From NCBI GenBank assembly GCA_936908745.1, contig CAKZFX010000024.1, positions 1 to 64,000 of the forward strand: a DNA stretch of 64,000 bases, given 5' to 3'. The position numbers and the translations under genes were made by a program. Shown in pieces: positions 1-8,894 of this stretch. Every line of letters begins with the position of its first letter. Within the stretch, counting starts at the first letter, position 1. The DNA is from an uncultured Chitinophagaceae bacterium. Its GTDB lineage: Bacteria; Bacteroidota; Bacteroidia; Chitinophagales; Chitinophagaceae. The notes under the pieces are model-generated. The model saw nothing but the letters and a program-made list of their open reading frames with translations, was not told the DNA's origin and made no database searches.

Positions 1-467
1 TCTTGGTCATTACCATCATTGGTTTTGCCAATACAAGTTCCGCCCAGGATTATAAAACAGCTTTAGGTATCCGCCTCAGCAGCAGCCAGGCGATTGTCAA
101 CAATTCTGTTTCTATCAAGCATTTTCTGAATGATAAAGTAGCGGTCGAGGGATTGTTTTCCTTTGGCGACCCGCTGGCATTTGGAGCCATGGCGCAGGTA
201 CACAACCCGATGGGTGAGTCAGGTATTAAATGGTTTTATGGCGGTGGCGCTTATCTTGGTTTCCTGAAATCATATAACCCGAATACGGCCAAGAATGAAA
301 CAGACGCCAATTTCGGAGCGATGGGTGTGCTGGGATTGGATTACAAGTTTGCCAATATTCCGCTCAACCTGTCGCTGGACTGGAAGCCGGAGCTGAACCT
401 TGTTTCTGATATCAATTTTGAACCGGCGGCTGTTGGTTTTACGGCGAGGTTTACGTTTAATAAGTAA
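1..467 (+). CDS. outer-membrane beta-barrel-like protein, 5' end cut by window
   Basis: Partial gene: the reading frame is open to the window edge and the first readable codon is at base 3. The visible 154 residues start inside a hydrophobic signal peptide ending in a SSAQ-D cleavage-like site. The rest alternates short hydrophobic and polar stretches with Gly and aromatic residues and ends in ARFTFNK, an aromatic-rich end typical of small outer-membrane barrels. The family is not recognised with certainty. An intrinsic terminator follows at 489-517, so it probably ends a transcript. Surface or outer-membrane location is inferred from composition only. Confidence 0.7.
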   Translation, partial: LVITIIGFANTSSAQDYKTALGIRLSSSQAIVNNSVSIKHFLNDKVAVEGLFSFGDPLAFGAMAQVHNPMGESGIKWFYGGGAYLGFLKSYNPNTAKNETDANFGAMGVLGLDYKFANIPLNLSLDWKPELNLVSDINFEPAAVGFTARFTFNK

Positions 468-488
468 GAGATCAACCTATAAAGGTAC

Positions 489-517
489 GAAAAAAAGCCG
501 GCATTTTGCCGGTTTTT
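489..517 (+). terminator. intrinsic terminator after the first gene
   Basis: Stem AAAGCCGGC / GCCGGTTTT (one G-U pair) with an ATTTT-type loop and a following T-run, 22 bases after the stop codon. Confidence 0.7.
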
Positions 518-632
518 GCGTTATAAGAGATTATCCACATTTGCGGTTTTTGCTGCAAATATTCACGGCTTTGTGCGTTTTTGTGCAGGAATAAGTATTA
601 TTTTAGATTTCCTTAACACTAACGACTAACGC

Positions 633-1382
633 ATGCTTAAGAAAGAAAGACAAGCTTATATCTTGCACCAGGTCAACCTGCACAATAAGGTGCTTTCTTC
701 TTCACTTTGCCAGGACATTAATGTATCAGAGGATACCATTAGAAGAGACTTACAGGAATTAGCCGAAGAAGGAAAGGTAATTAAAGTACACGGTGGCGCA
801 CTGTCACAATCATTTAATGAAGTGCATTTCCCCTCCGACGCCGTTTACTCGCAAAACCAAAAAAAGAAGATCGCTTTAAAAGCGATCAGCCTTATCAATA
901 ACGGGATGTTTGTATTGACCAGCGGCGGCACTACCATTTTAGAAATGGCCAGAATGCTGCCACCTCAATTAAAAGCGACCTTTATTTCAGGTGCTATTCC
1001 GGCCATACTGGAATATATGCACCATCCGAATATTGATGTGGTGCTGGTGGGCGACCGTATTTCCAAAAATTCAAAGATCACTGTCGGAACAGAAGCGATT
1101 GCCAAGATCAAACAAGTGCGGGCTGATATCTGCTTCCTGGGCACCAATGCGATAGATATGCAGCATGGGGTGACGGAGAATGATTGGGAAGTGGTATTGT
1201 TGAAAAAGGCAATGATCGAATCTTCGCAAAAGGTTGTATGTTTAGCCATTGCAGAAAAAGTGAATACGTTTCAGCCTTTGCAAATCGCACCCCTTGATAA
1301 AATTGACATCCTGATCACCGAGCTGCCGCCGGATGATCCAATCCTCAAACCTTATGTTGACGCCGGGATACAGGTATTGTAA
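633..1382 (+). CDS. DeoR family transcriptional regulator
   Basis: 249 aa, the usual DeoR length. The N-terminal winged helix-turn-helix (about residues 5-57) has the typical pattern ...NVSEDTIRRDLQELAEEGK...HGGA. The rest is a DeoR C-terminal sensor domain (about 75-230), a ribose-5-phosphate-isomerase-like fold, with TSGGTTILEMA near residue 97. Family members usually bind a phosphorylated sugar and repress sugar genes. It lies 50 bp upstream of the susC gene on the same strand, so control of that uptake cassette is plausible, but no operator is identified. ATG is the natural start. Confidence 0.9.
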   Translation: MLKKERQAYILHQVNLHNKVLSSSLCQDINVSEDTIRRDLQELAEEGKVIKVHGGALSQSFNEVHFPSDAVYSQNQKKKIALKAISLINNGMFVLTSGGTTILEMARMLPPQLKATFISGAIPAILEYMHHPNIDVVLVGDRISKNSKITVGTEAIAKIKQVRADICFLGTNAIDMQHGVTENDWEVVLLKKAMIESSQKVVCLAIAEKVNTFQPLQIAPLDKIDILITELPPDDPILKPYVDAGIQVL

Positions 1383-1431
1383 CCCATTTATTTTTTGAAA
1401 ACTGCTTATTAATTATATCAAAAAAACAGCT

Positions 1432-4400
1432 ATGAGAAAAATTCTCCGCTCATTTGTAGCATTGTCCTTGCTGGTTTTGCTGCTGCCCTCGACGATATGG
1501 GCACAGGAAAAGACCATCACGGGTACAATCTTGTCGGATGACAGCAAAACACCTTTACAAGGAGTAAACGTTAAGGTAAAGGGAACCAGGCGAGCCACGC
1601 AAACTGATGCGAATGGTAAGTTCAGCATTAAGGTAAACCCGGGTGAAACACTTCAGTTCTCGTATGTAGGTTATGAATCCACTGAAGCAAAAGCAGGTGA
1701 TGGTGGCACCATCGCTATCAGCCTTAAACCTTCTGATGGGGCCATGTCCGAAGTCGTTGTAACAGCGATGGACATCAAACGTAACCCGAGAGAGCTTGGT
1801 TATTCTGTTCAGAAAGTAGGTGGTGATGAAATAGCTGAAACACAGCGTGAGAATTTCCTGAACAGTTTACAAGGCCGCGTAGCCGGTTTGACGATCAGCC
1901 CCTCTTCTGGTTTGGCAGGTTCATCCACCTCTATCGTATTACGTGGTTTCAACTCACTGGCATTAAGTAACCAACCATTGTTTGTAATTGATGGTGTGGT
2001 GATCGACAACCAGACAATTGATGAAAACTCTAATACCGGAAGCGGTGTGGGTACACCTGACAGAACAGGTCTTACTTCTAACGTAAACCGTAACACGGAT
2101 TATAATAACCGTATTTCTGATATCAACCCTAACGATATCGAAAGCCTTACGGTGTTGAAAGGCCCTGAAGCAACCGCCTTATATGGCAGCCAGGCAAGTT
2201 CTGGTGCGATCATCATTACTACCCGCAAAGCAAAATCAAACAAATTTGCGGTGCAGTATGATAACAGCTTCCGTTTTTCAACATTAACAAGGTTTCCTGA
2301 AACGATCAATGGTTATCGCCCGGGTTTGAACGGTGTGCCTTCTGGTACATTCCGTGCATTCGGCGGTCCGTATGATCCAAGTACAAAATTGTATGATAAC
2401 CTGAATGCTTTCTTTAAAACAGGTTTCTCCCAAACACATAATATCGGGATGGACTTTGGTTTGAAAAATTCTATGTTCAGGGTTACAGGTTCTTATTTTG
2501 ACCAGGATGGTGTGGTACCGAACAACTGGTATAAACGTGCAACAGCCCGTATCAGCAACACTACCAAGTTTGGTAAATTCCTGGATATCACTCCCACCTT
2601 TACGTTCACCAGCACTAAAAACAATAAAGTATTGGGTAGCTTAGGTGGCTTTATGAATAGCTTATTGGTATGGCCTGGTTATGATGATATTACCCAGTTC
2701 TCTGATCCTAATGGTTTAAAAGAAGCATTGTTCCAGGAAAACCAGAACAATCCGAACGCAGAGTTTGACAGCCCGCTGTTCAACGTTAATTATAACAAGA
2801 ACAGGGATATGACCAAACGTTATGTAGGTACATTAGGTATCAATATCAATCCATTCAAATGGCTGACATTGTCGGGTCGTTTTGGTTATGAAACCTATAA
2901 CACAGAAGGTTACCTGCAATACCATCCTAACTCCTACTTTATCACTGCTGCCACCAAAGGTTTGCAGGATAATTTCTGGAGAAAGTACAAAGGGTATAAC
3001 CACACGATCACTGCTACTGCAAGAAAATCAATCGGCAACCTGAACCTGCGTTTGATGGTAGGTACGATGTGGCAGGATTACCAGACATCTATGTTTGCTG
3101 TATCAGGTACACAGTTGATTGATCCAAACCGTACAGACAGCAACAATACACTTGCAAGCACACGTGTACGATTGTTAAGAAACTATTATGGTGAATACAA
3201 CGTTTCTATTTTCCGCCAGTTTGCCACATTTGGTGAGTTCGCGATCAATTATAAAAACGTAGCGTTCTTCAACTATACACACCGCTTTGAGTCAGCTTCT
3301 ACCCTTCCAAAAGAAAACAGGAGCTATAACTACCCAGGCGGAAGCTTAAGTTTTATCGTAAGTGATATCTTCCCGGCTATTAAGAAAGGAAATATCATCA
3401 ATTACCTGAAGTTAAGAACGTCATTGGCTTCAACAGCCCGTATCAACAGTCCTTATTCAACACAGTCGATCTTCACCAATACATTATCGAGCGGTTTAGG
3501 ATTTAACTATGGATTCACAAGAGGTAACCCGTATTTACGTCCTGAAAAACAAAAAACGTTTGAAATTGGTACGGAGTGGAGAGTGCTGAAAAGCAGGCTT
3601 AATTTCGAGATCACTTATTACAATACCTTAAATACAGACCAGATCGTTGACGGTAACTTCCGTTTAAGTTATGCAACAGGGTTTGTGTTAAACTCCCTGA
3701 ACGTAGGTTCTACCCGCAACCAGGGTGTTGAGATCGCTTTAAGCTCTAACATCATTAAGAAGCCTGATTTCACATGGGATATGTCAATCAACTTCAACAG
3801 GATGTGGAACAAAGTATTGGTGCTGCCTGACAACGTTCCTGAATATTATATCGCTGATACATGGGTGTTCCAGAATGCAAGAGCAGGTGTGATGAAAGGT
3901 TACCCAACCACTACCATCACAGCTTATGGTTACATGCGTAACAACAAAGGCCAGATCCTGATCGACAAAACAAATGGTTTACCTGTGTACGATCCTAACT
4001 TCAGGGTACGTGGTGACAGGAACCCTGATTTTTCAACAGGTTGGTCTAATTCTTTCCGTTACAAAAACTGGAGATTGAATATGCTTTGGGACCTGAAAGT
4101 AGGCGGCGATATTTTCAATGCAACGAAAATGTTCCTGACCAATTTCGGAAAAAGCACTATTACTGCTGATCGTTACACTCCAAGAATTATTGATGGTGTG
4201 TTGCAGGATGGTTTAGAAAACAGTGCTAACCCGACTAAGAACACAATTGTTGTAACTCCTGCTTACCAGGATTTGTATTACACCTATCAGTACATGCCGG
4301 AAGAAGCATTTATTGAAAAAGATGTAAACTGGTTCCGCCTGAGAGATATCACACTGAGCTACACATTCTCTGGTAAAATCACATCGAAAATCAAAGGAAT

Positions 4401-4581
4401 GAAAAGCCTGAGCGCATTTGTAACGGCTAATGACCTGATTTTATTAACGAATTATACTGGTGGCGATCCTTTTGCCAATGCAAATACAGCAGGTGCAAGA
4501 GGTGTGGGTTCATTTGGATTTGACTATGGAAAAATCCCGGCACCAATCAATATTAACCTGGGTCTGAAAGCATCCTTTTAA
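1432..4581 (+). CDS. SusC/RagA family TonB-linked outer-membrane transporter
   Basis: 1049 aa. Signal peptide ends at TIWAQ (about residue 25). A carboxypeptidase-D-like regulatory domain follows (about 28-105, with LQGVNVKVKGT and FSYVGYEST), then a TonB-box-like EVVVTAM, a plug domain containing LFVIDGVVID and LKGPEATALYGSQASSGAI, and a long beta-barrel ending in a terminal phenylalanine. The protein should form the TonB-driven channel of a SusCD pair importing an oligomeric nutrient. The partner SusD gene starts 17 bp downstream. No glycan-degrading enzyme or peptidase lies beside the cassette, so the substrate cannot be predicted. Confidence 0.97.
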   Translation: MRKILRSFVALSLLVLLLPSTIWAQEKTITGTILSDDSKTPLQGVNVKVKGTRRATQTDANGKFSIKVNPGETLQFSYVGYESTEAKAGDGGTIAISLKPSDGAMSEVVVTAMDIKRNPRELGYSVQKVGGDEIAETQRENFLNSLQGRVAGLTISPSSGLAGSSTSIVLRGFNSLALSNQPLFVIDGVVIDNQTIDENSNTGSGVGTPDRTGLTSNVNRNTDYNNRISDINPNDIESLTVLKGPEATALYGSQASSGAIIITTRKAKSNKFAVQYDNSFRFSTLTRFPETINGYRPGLNGVPSGTFRAFGGPYDPSTKLYDNLNAFFKTGFSQTHNIGMDFGLKNSMFRVTGSYFDQDGVVPNNWYKRATARISNTTKFGKFLDITPTFTFTSTKNNKVLGSLGGFMNSLLVWPGYDDITQFSDPNGLKEALFQENQNNPNAEFDSPLFNVNYNKNRDMTKRYVGTLGININPFKWLTLSGRFGYETYNTEGYLQYHPNSYFITAATKGLQDNFWRKYKGYNHTITATARKSIGNLNLRLMVGTMWQDYQTSMFAVSGTQLIDPNRTDSNNTLASTRVRLLRNYYGEYNVSIFRQFATFGEFAINYKNVAFFNYTHRFESASTLPKENRSYNYPGGSLSFIVSDIFPAIKKGNIINYLKLRTSLASTARINSPYSTQSIFTNTLSSGLGFNYGFTRGNPYLRPEKQKTFEIGTEWRVLKSRLNFEITYYNTLNTDQIVDGNFRLSYATGFVLNSLNVGSTRNQGVEIALSSNIIKKPDFTWDMSINFNRMWNKVLVLPDNVPEYYIADTWVFQNARAGVMKGYPTTTITAYGYMRNNKGQILIDKTNGLPVYDPNFRVRGDRNPDFSTGWSNSFRYKNWRLNMLWDLKVGGDIFNATKMFLTNFGKSTITADRYTPRIIDGVLQDGLENSANPTKNTIVVTPAYQDLYYTYQYMPEEAFIEKDVNWFRLRDITLSYTFSGKITSKIKGMKSLSAFVTANDLILLTNYTGGDPFANANTAGARGVGSFGFDYGKIPAPININLGLKASF

Positions 4582-4598
4582 CCCTTAAAAGAAACAAC

Positions 4599-6236
4599 AT
4601 GAAAAGAATATTTTCAACTTGTCTTGCGGGTGCTGTTCTTAGTATGGCTATCAGCTCCTGCGCCAAGAAAATTGACGAGGCATATATCAATCCCAATGCG
4701 GATGTAAAAAAACCTGTTGAACAATTATTGCCAAACCTGATCGCGAACATGACGATCAGTAACTCGGCAGCCGGTACCAATTTTGGTACGCAGAATGACA
4801 TGGTCTATATCGGCCGTTATGTTCAGTTCTGGGAAACAAATGCAACAGGTAACCAGTATGACCGTATGGGACCTCAGCAACCGTTTAACAATACATCCAG
4901 CATCATGGGTGCCGTTTGGGGCTCCCACTATTTCGGACAAGGTATGAACCTGAACAAAATGGTGGAATGGGCGTCTGAAGAAAAGAAATGGGATTATGTA
5001 GGTGTGGGTTATGCTATCCGTGCATGGAGCTGGCTGACACTGACCAACCTGCATGGTGATGTGATCCTTCGCTCTGCATGGGCAGATCAGTTGACATTCC
5101 CTTACGATCCGCAACCGGACGTTTATACAGAAGTAAGAAGAAACTGTCACCTCGCACTTGATTTCCTGAACCGTACGGGTGATGGTGTAAGCCAGGCCAA
5201 TTTGGCTATCGGCGATCAGTACATGAATGGCGGTGATGTGGAAAAATGGAAAAGCTTCACGTATGCGGTGCTGGCACGGTCTTTCAATCAACTGACCAAC
5301 AAAGCAAACTACAATCCTGATTCAGTAATTTATTATTGCGACCAGGCGAATATGCTGACCAATGCGAAAAACACAACGATGAAATTTGCGCAAACAGGTG
5401 GTAATGCGGGTTACAGCTTTTTTTCTGCATTCCGTGGCAATTTCAACTCGCTGCGCCAATCAAGATTTATTGCTGAAATTATGAGCGGAGCGAATCCGGC
5501 ATTAGTTACCGCTGCCATTGATCCAAGAGCACCTTATATCATCAGGGAGAATCCAAACAGCACTTACAGGGGTATTCGTCCTAACAAAGGTGCTGATGGT
5601 TTAGTTACTGCTGACCAGCCTGCTGGTTTTAACGGGCAGCTATTTACAACCACTACCAACCCAGCCGATGATTTAGGCAGCCGTTTTATTTTCAAGAACA
5701 ATGCAGTATTCCCGATCCTTACAGCAAGTGAGGTTCAGTTTATGAAAGCAGAAGCGTTGTACCGCAAAGGTCAAAAGAACCTTGCATTGGCTGCTTATAC
5801 GTTAGGTATCAACCTTCACTTTGATCAACTGATCGCGGATTATGAAGGCTACGTTCCATCAGGTTTACGTATGACTCCTTCTACAAGGGCTGCGTACTTT
5901 GCTGATACAGATATCATCCCGACTGATCCTAACCAGTTGACATTGTCTAAAATCATGTTGCAGAAATACATTGCACTCTATGGTTTCAGCGCTATCGAAA
6001 CATGGGTTGATTTGAGAAGATATCATTACAATGTTGACCAGGAAGGCGGTGTACCTGTGTATAGAAACTTTGAACCTCCGACCGGCACTGACCTGTGGCC
6101 AACTAACAACTTTAAGCCGGTACAAAGATGTTTGCCAAGAGGCGCATCTGAAGCGTATAATCTCCCTGAGTTTAATGCGATTGGCGGTAATGCGGTGGAT
6201 TATAACACAAAAGAGCAGTGGTTTTCTCAAAACTAA
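4599..6236 (+). CDS. SusD/RagB family nutrient-binding lipoprotein
   Basis: 545 aa. Lipoprotein signal with predicted lipidated Cys21 (MAISSCAKK). The length, the TPR-like helical pattern and late motifs such as LTASEVQFMKAEALYRKG (about residues 377-394) fit the SusD_2/SusD-like superfamily. It should sit as a lid on the SusC channel and bind the substrate at the cell surface. It is 17 bp after susC and 23 bp before the DUF4397 gene, so the three are probably one operon. Confidence 0.95.
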   Translation: MKRIFSTCLAGAVLSMAISSCAKKIDEAYINPNADVKKPVEQLLPNLIANMTISNSAAGTNFGTQNDMVYIGRYVQFWETNATGNQYDRMGPQQPFNNTSSIMGAVWGSHYFGQGMNLNKMVEWASEEKKWDYVGVGYAIRAWSWLTLTNLHGDVILRSAWADQLTFPYDPQPDVYTEVRRNCHLALDFLNRTGDGVSQANLAIGDQYMNGGDVEKWKSFTYAVLARSFNQLTNKANYNPDSVIYYCDQANMLTNAKNTTMKFAQTGGNAGYSFFSAFRGNFNSLRQSRFIAEIMSGANPALVTAAIDPRAPYIIRENPNSTYRGIRPNKGADGLVTADQPAGFNGQLFTTTTNPADDLGSRFIFKNNAVFPILTASEVQFMKAEALYRKGQKNLALAAYTLGINLHFDQLIADYEGYVPSGLRMTPSTRAAYFADTDIIPTDPNQLTLSKIMLQKYIALYGFSAIETWVDLRRYHYNVDQEGGVPVYRNFEPPTGTDLWPTNNFKPVQRCLPRGASEAYNLPEFNAIGGNAVDYNTKEQWFSQN

Positions 6237-6259
6237 TCTGAACACAAAAACATTTAATA

Positions 6260-7060
6260 ATGCGTAGTATTTTAATAAAAAACGGGTTGATGGCCGCTTC
6301 AGTGCTGGCTATCCTTTCCGGTTGCACTAAAGAGAGGGCTGCAACAGGCCGCCCTACCGAAAACCAGGATCTTGCTAATAAATCATTAGTACAGGTTTAC
6401 GTTGCCACAGTGAATGCCGCACGTAATGCGGTATATGTTGATGGTGCGCTTACCTCTGGCGCTGTGCTTACTTCAGGAAGCGTATTCCCGACAGCGGGAA
6501 CAGCTTATGCCTTTGGTGTGGACGGTGGTCTCCGCTCCTTCCTGGTAAAAGATACACTGACGGCTGCCACGCAAATACCGCTGGTATTCGCTGAAAATTT
6601 ACAGGCGTCAAAAAACTATACAATATTCCTGTATGATTCTATCAATGCGCCAAAGCAAAAAACAGTGATCGCAGACATCACACCGATACCTGACAGTACC
6701 GCACGTATCCGCTTTGCGAATTTTGTGCATACGAAAGTAGCAATACCGGCGATTGACATTTATTCGTACAACAAAAAAGCCAACGTAGCTACAAACCTGC
6801 AAGTAACAGATGTCAGCGATTATATTTCTTTTCCAAGAAACCTGCCTGATACATTTTCTGTTCGCCTGACAGGTACCACTACCGACCTGGTAAACTGGAC
6901 ACCTACTACGGCAACACCGCCTTCCCAACCAACACCGATCCGTAATATCATCACTCCAAGAGAGAAGAGATATTATACATTGGTATTCAGGGGAAGCTAT
7001 ACGCACACGATCACAACAGCCGCGCAGGTAAGGCAGTTATCTTCGTTTACTAATTATTAA
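6260..7060 (+). CDS. DUF4397-type lipoprotein, third gene of the sus cassette
   Basis: 266 aa. Lipoprotein signal with Cys22 (AILSGCTKE). The body has the repeating pattern of DUF4397 proteins: ...VQVYVATVNAARNAVYVDG..., ...YTIFLYD..., and STARIRFANF as the start of a second repeat (about residue 147). Such beta-sandwich lipoproteins often accompany SusCD pairs and probably act as extra surface binding proteins. A strong terminator 20 bp downstream ends the operon. The domain assignment is from pattern recognition and the function is inferred. Confidence 0.8.
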   Translation: MRSILIKNGLMAASVLAILSGCTKERAATGRPTENQDLANKSLVQVYVATVNAARNAVYVDGALTSGAVLTSGSVFPTAGTAYAFGVDGGLRSFLVKDTLTAATQIPLVFAENLQASKNYTIFLYDSINAPKQKTVIADITPIPDSTARIRFANFVHTKVAIPAIDIYSYNKKANVATNLQVTDVSDYISFPRNLPDTFSVRLTGTTTDLVNWTPTTATPPSQPTPIRNIITPREKRYYTLVFRGSYTHTITTAAQVRQLSSFTNY

Positions 7061-7080
7061 AAAGTAATAGCGATAAAATT

Positions 7081-7107
7081 AAAGCCCCTTTCGAGGGGCT
7101 TTTTTAT
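7081..7107 (+). terminator. intrinsic terminator of the sus cassette
   Basis: Perfect stem AAAGCCCC / GGGGCTTT with loop TTTCGA and a run of T at 7100-7106. Confidence 0.9.
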
Positions 7108-7132
7108 TGGAAAAACTTTTTCTGTGAAAGAA

Positions 7133-7232
7133 TAACCGCAGAGAACGAGAGAGCGCAAAGCTATCGCAGAGATAAAAGAGTTTTTAACTACAAATACGCT
7201 GCGTATAGCTGTTTCTCATTTCTCTGCGGTAA
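7133..7232. repeat. 100-bp nested palindromic intergenic repeat
   Basis: The ends are inverted copies (TAACCGCAGAGAA at 7133-7145 and TTCTCTGCGGTAA at 7220-7232). A second inverted pair lies inside (AGCTAT at 7159-7164 and ATAGCT at 7205-7210). It belongs to the CGCAGAG/CACAGAG repeat group seen in other gaps of this window. It has no coding capacity. Confidence 0.7.
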
Positions 7233-7238
7233 AAAAAT

Positions 7239-8645
7239 CTATAGAGAACTTCCGAAGAATAAATAACAAAGCGAGATAGAAGTGATAACTGCCACCAGAT
7301 CTGCCAGCAACATGGAGCCAATTGTATAACGGGTATTTTTAACGCCAATAGCGCCGAAATAAACAGCGATCACATAAAAAGTGGTATCAGAAGAGCCTTG
7401 TAAGATACAGGACAACCTGCCTGCAAATGAATCGGGGCCATAAGCCGTCATCGTGTCCACCATCATTCCTCTTGCGGCACCACCGCTGAAAGGCCGTACC
7501 AGCGCCGTAGGCAAACCATCCACAAAGCGTGTATCAGAACCTGCGGCAGCAAATAAGCTTTTGATGCCATCAATTACATAATCAAATGTACCGCTGGTAC
7601 GCAGCATACTGATGGCCACCAGCATGCCTACGAGGTAAGGAATGATTTTTACAGCCGTTTCAAAACCGCCTTTTGCCCCGTCGATAAAGGCGCTGAAAAC
7701 GTCTATTTTTTTATACAAACCGCCCAGGACGATCAGTAAAAGGATTAGCAGTAAAAAACCATTGCCAAAAGAACCTGAAAAGAATTCAAGCGATGATTGA
7801 TCAAGCCCCGTCAGATACCAGACAAGACCGGCAATGATAGCCGATAAACCTAACACCCATGCAAGGATCACGGGTTGAAATAAATTGATACGCTGACGGA
7901 TCGAAACAATGATCAGGGCCGCCATGGTAGCCGCAAACGTGGCGATCATACAAGGGATAAAAATATCTGTCGCATTTCTTGCACCGGCTCCCGCCCGCAA
8001 AGCAATAATGCTTACAGGAATAAGCGTAAGACCTGAAGCATGTAAACAAAGGAACATGATCTGTGCATTGGATGCCCGTTCTTTCACCGGGTTGAGTTCC
8101 TGCAGGCTTTCCATGGCTTTGATACCAAACGGTGTTGCTGCATTATCCAGTCCTAATAAATTAGCAGAAAAATTCATCATCATATGGCCATGTGCCGGGT
8201 GGTCTTTTGGCACATCGGGAAAGATGCGGGAAAAAAACGGCCCGATGATCCGGGAAAGGAACCGTACACCTCCTGCTCTTTCCGCAATGCTCATAAATCC
8301 CATAAAAAGCGTCATAATACCGATCAGGCCGATACAAATATTCACAGCATCTTTACAGGTTTCGATAATCCCGTTTGTTTTCAGCGGTTTAATGGCGACA
8401 AGATTCTCCCCTTCTTTTTTATAGACCAGCTTTCCATGCTGCACCCTTGCCAGCGTATCCAGCGAAGCCCGCAATGCTGGGTCGGCAGAGGCGAGCGGTG
8501 TTTCTTTTACCTTCAGCGAATCACCATTTTTGCCAATCACCATATGGGTGAAAATCTGCTGGTCGCCGTCCACAGCCACGAATTTAAAGGCAGCTATTGC
8601 GATGGCTATAATGATAAAAGCAGACCAGATGCGGGTCAATGCCAT
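7239..8645 (-). CDS. SpmA-SpmB fusion (nucleoside recognition/gate domain membrane protein)
   Basis: 468 aa polytopic membrane protein. The N-terminal half (to about residue 215) resembles SpmA, with GLDNAATPFGIKAMESL and a Gate domain. The C-terminal half (about 290-468) resembles SpmB, with GGFETAVKIIPYLVGML and PFSGGAARGMM. In Bacillus the two are separate spore-maturation proteins. Fused versions are found in non-sporulating Bacteroidota, where the role is not established (possibly transport of a small molecule). It is a single-gene unit convergent with the sus cassette. Confidence 0.9.
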   Translation of the reverse strand: MALTRIWSAFIIIAIAIAAFKFVAVDGDQQIFTHMVIGKNGDSLKVKETPLASADPALRASLDTLARVQHGKLVYKKEGENLVAIKPLKTNGIIETCKDAVNICIGLIGIMTLFMGFMSIAERAGGVRFLSRIIGPFFSRIFPDVPKDHPAHGHMMMNFSANLLGLDNAATPFGIKAMESLQELNPVKERASNAQIMFLCLHASGLTLIPVSIIALRAGAGARNATDIFIPCMIATFAATMAALIIVSIRQRINLFQPVILAWVLGLSAIIAGLVWYLTGLDQSSLEFFSGSFGNGFLLLILLLIVLGGLYKKIDVFSAFIDGAKGGFETAVKIIPYLVGMLVAISMLRTSGTFDYVIDGIKSLFAAAGSDTRFVDGLPTALVRPFSGGAARGMMVDTMTAYGPDSFAGRLSCILQGSSDTTFYVIAVYFGAIGVKNTRYTIGSMLLADLVAVITSISLCYLFFGSSL

Positions 8646-8736
8646 AGTAAGATTGTGGTTTTGAGCCTGCTACAACAGGCGGGTTTATCGTTTGAAGTTA
8701 AGCAGTTTTCATAAAGCCCCGAAAACCTGCTTTCCT

Positions 8737-8744
8737 TATCTTTG
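8737..8744 (+). promoter_or_regulatory. ychF promoter -7 box
   Basis: TATCTTTG matches the Bacteroidota -7 consensus TAnnTTTG exactly. This would give a 5' untranslated region of roughly 145 bases before ychF. No clear -33 TTG is seen. Confidence 0.5.
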
Positions 8745-8894
8745 CACACCGAAAAAAGAGTCGGAAAAGACCAGAAGTTGGAAAGTCAGGAAGACAGTTC
8801 AAGTGTATGGAAATTTCTTCCCGGCTTTCAGTATTTACCGTCTTTCGGAGGTTAGTAACTATAAACCATAAACTAAAAACTACAAACTAATATA

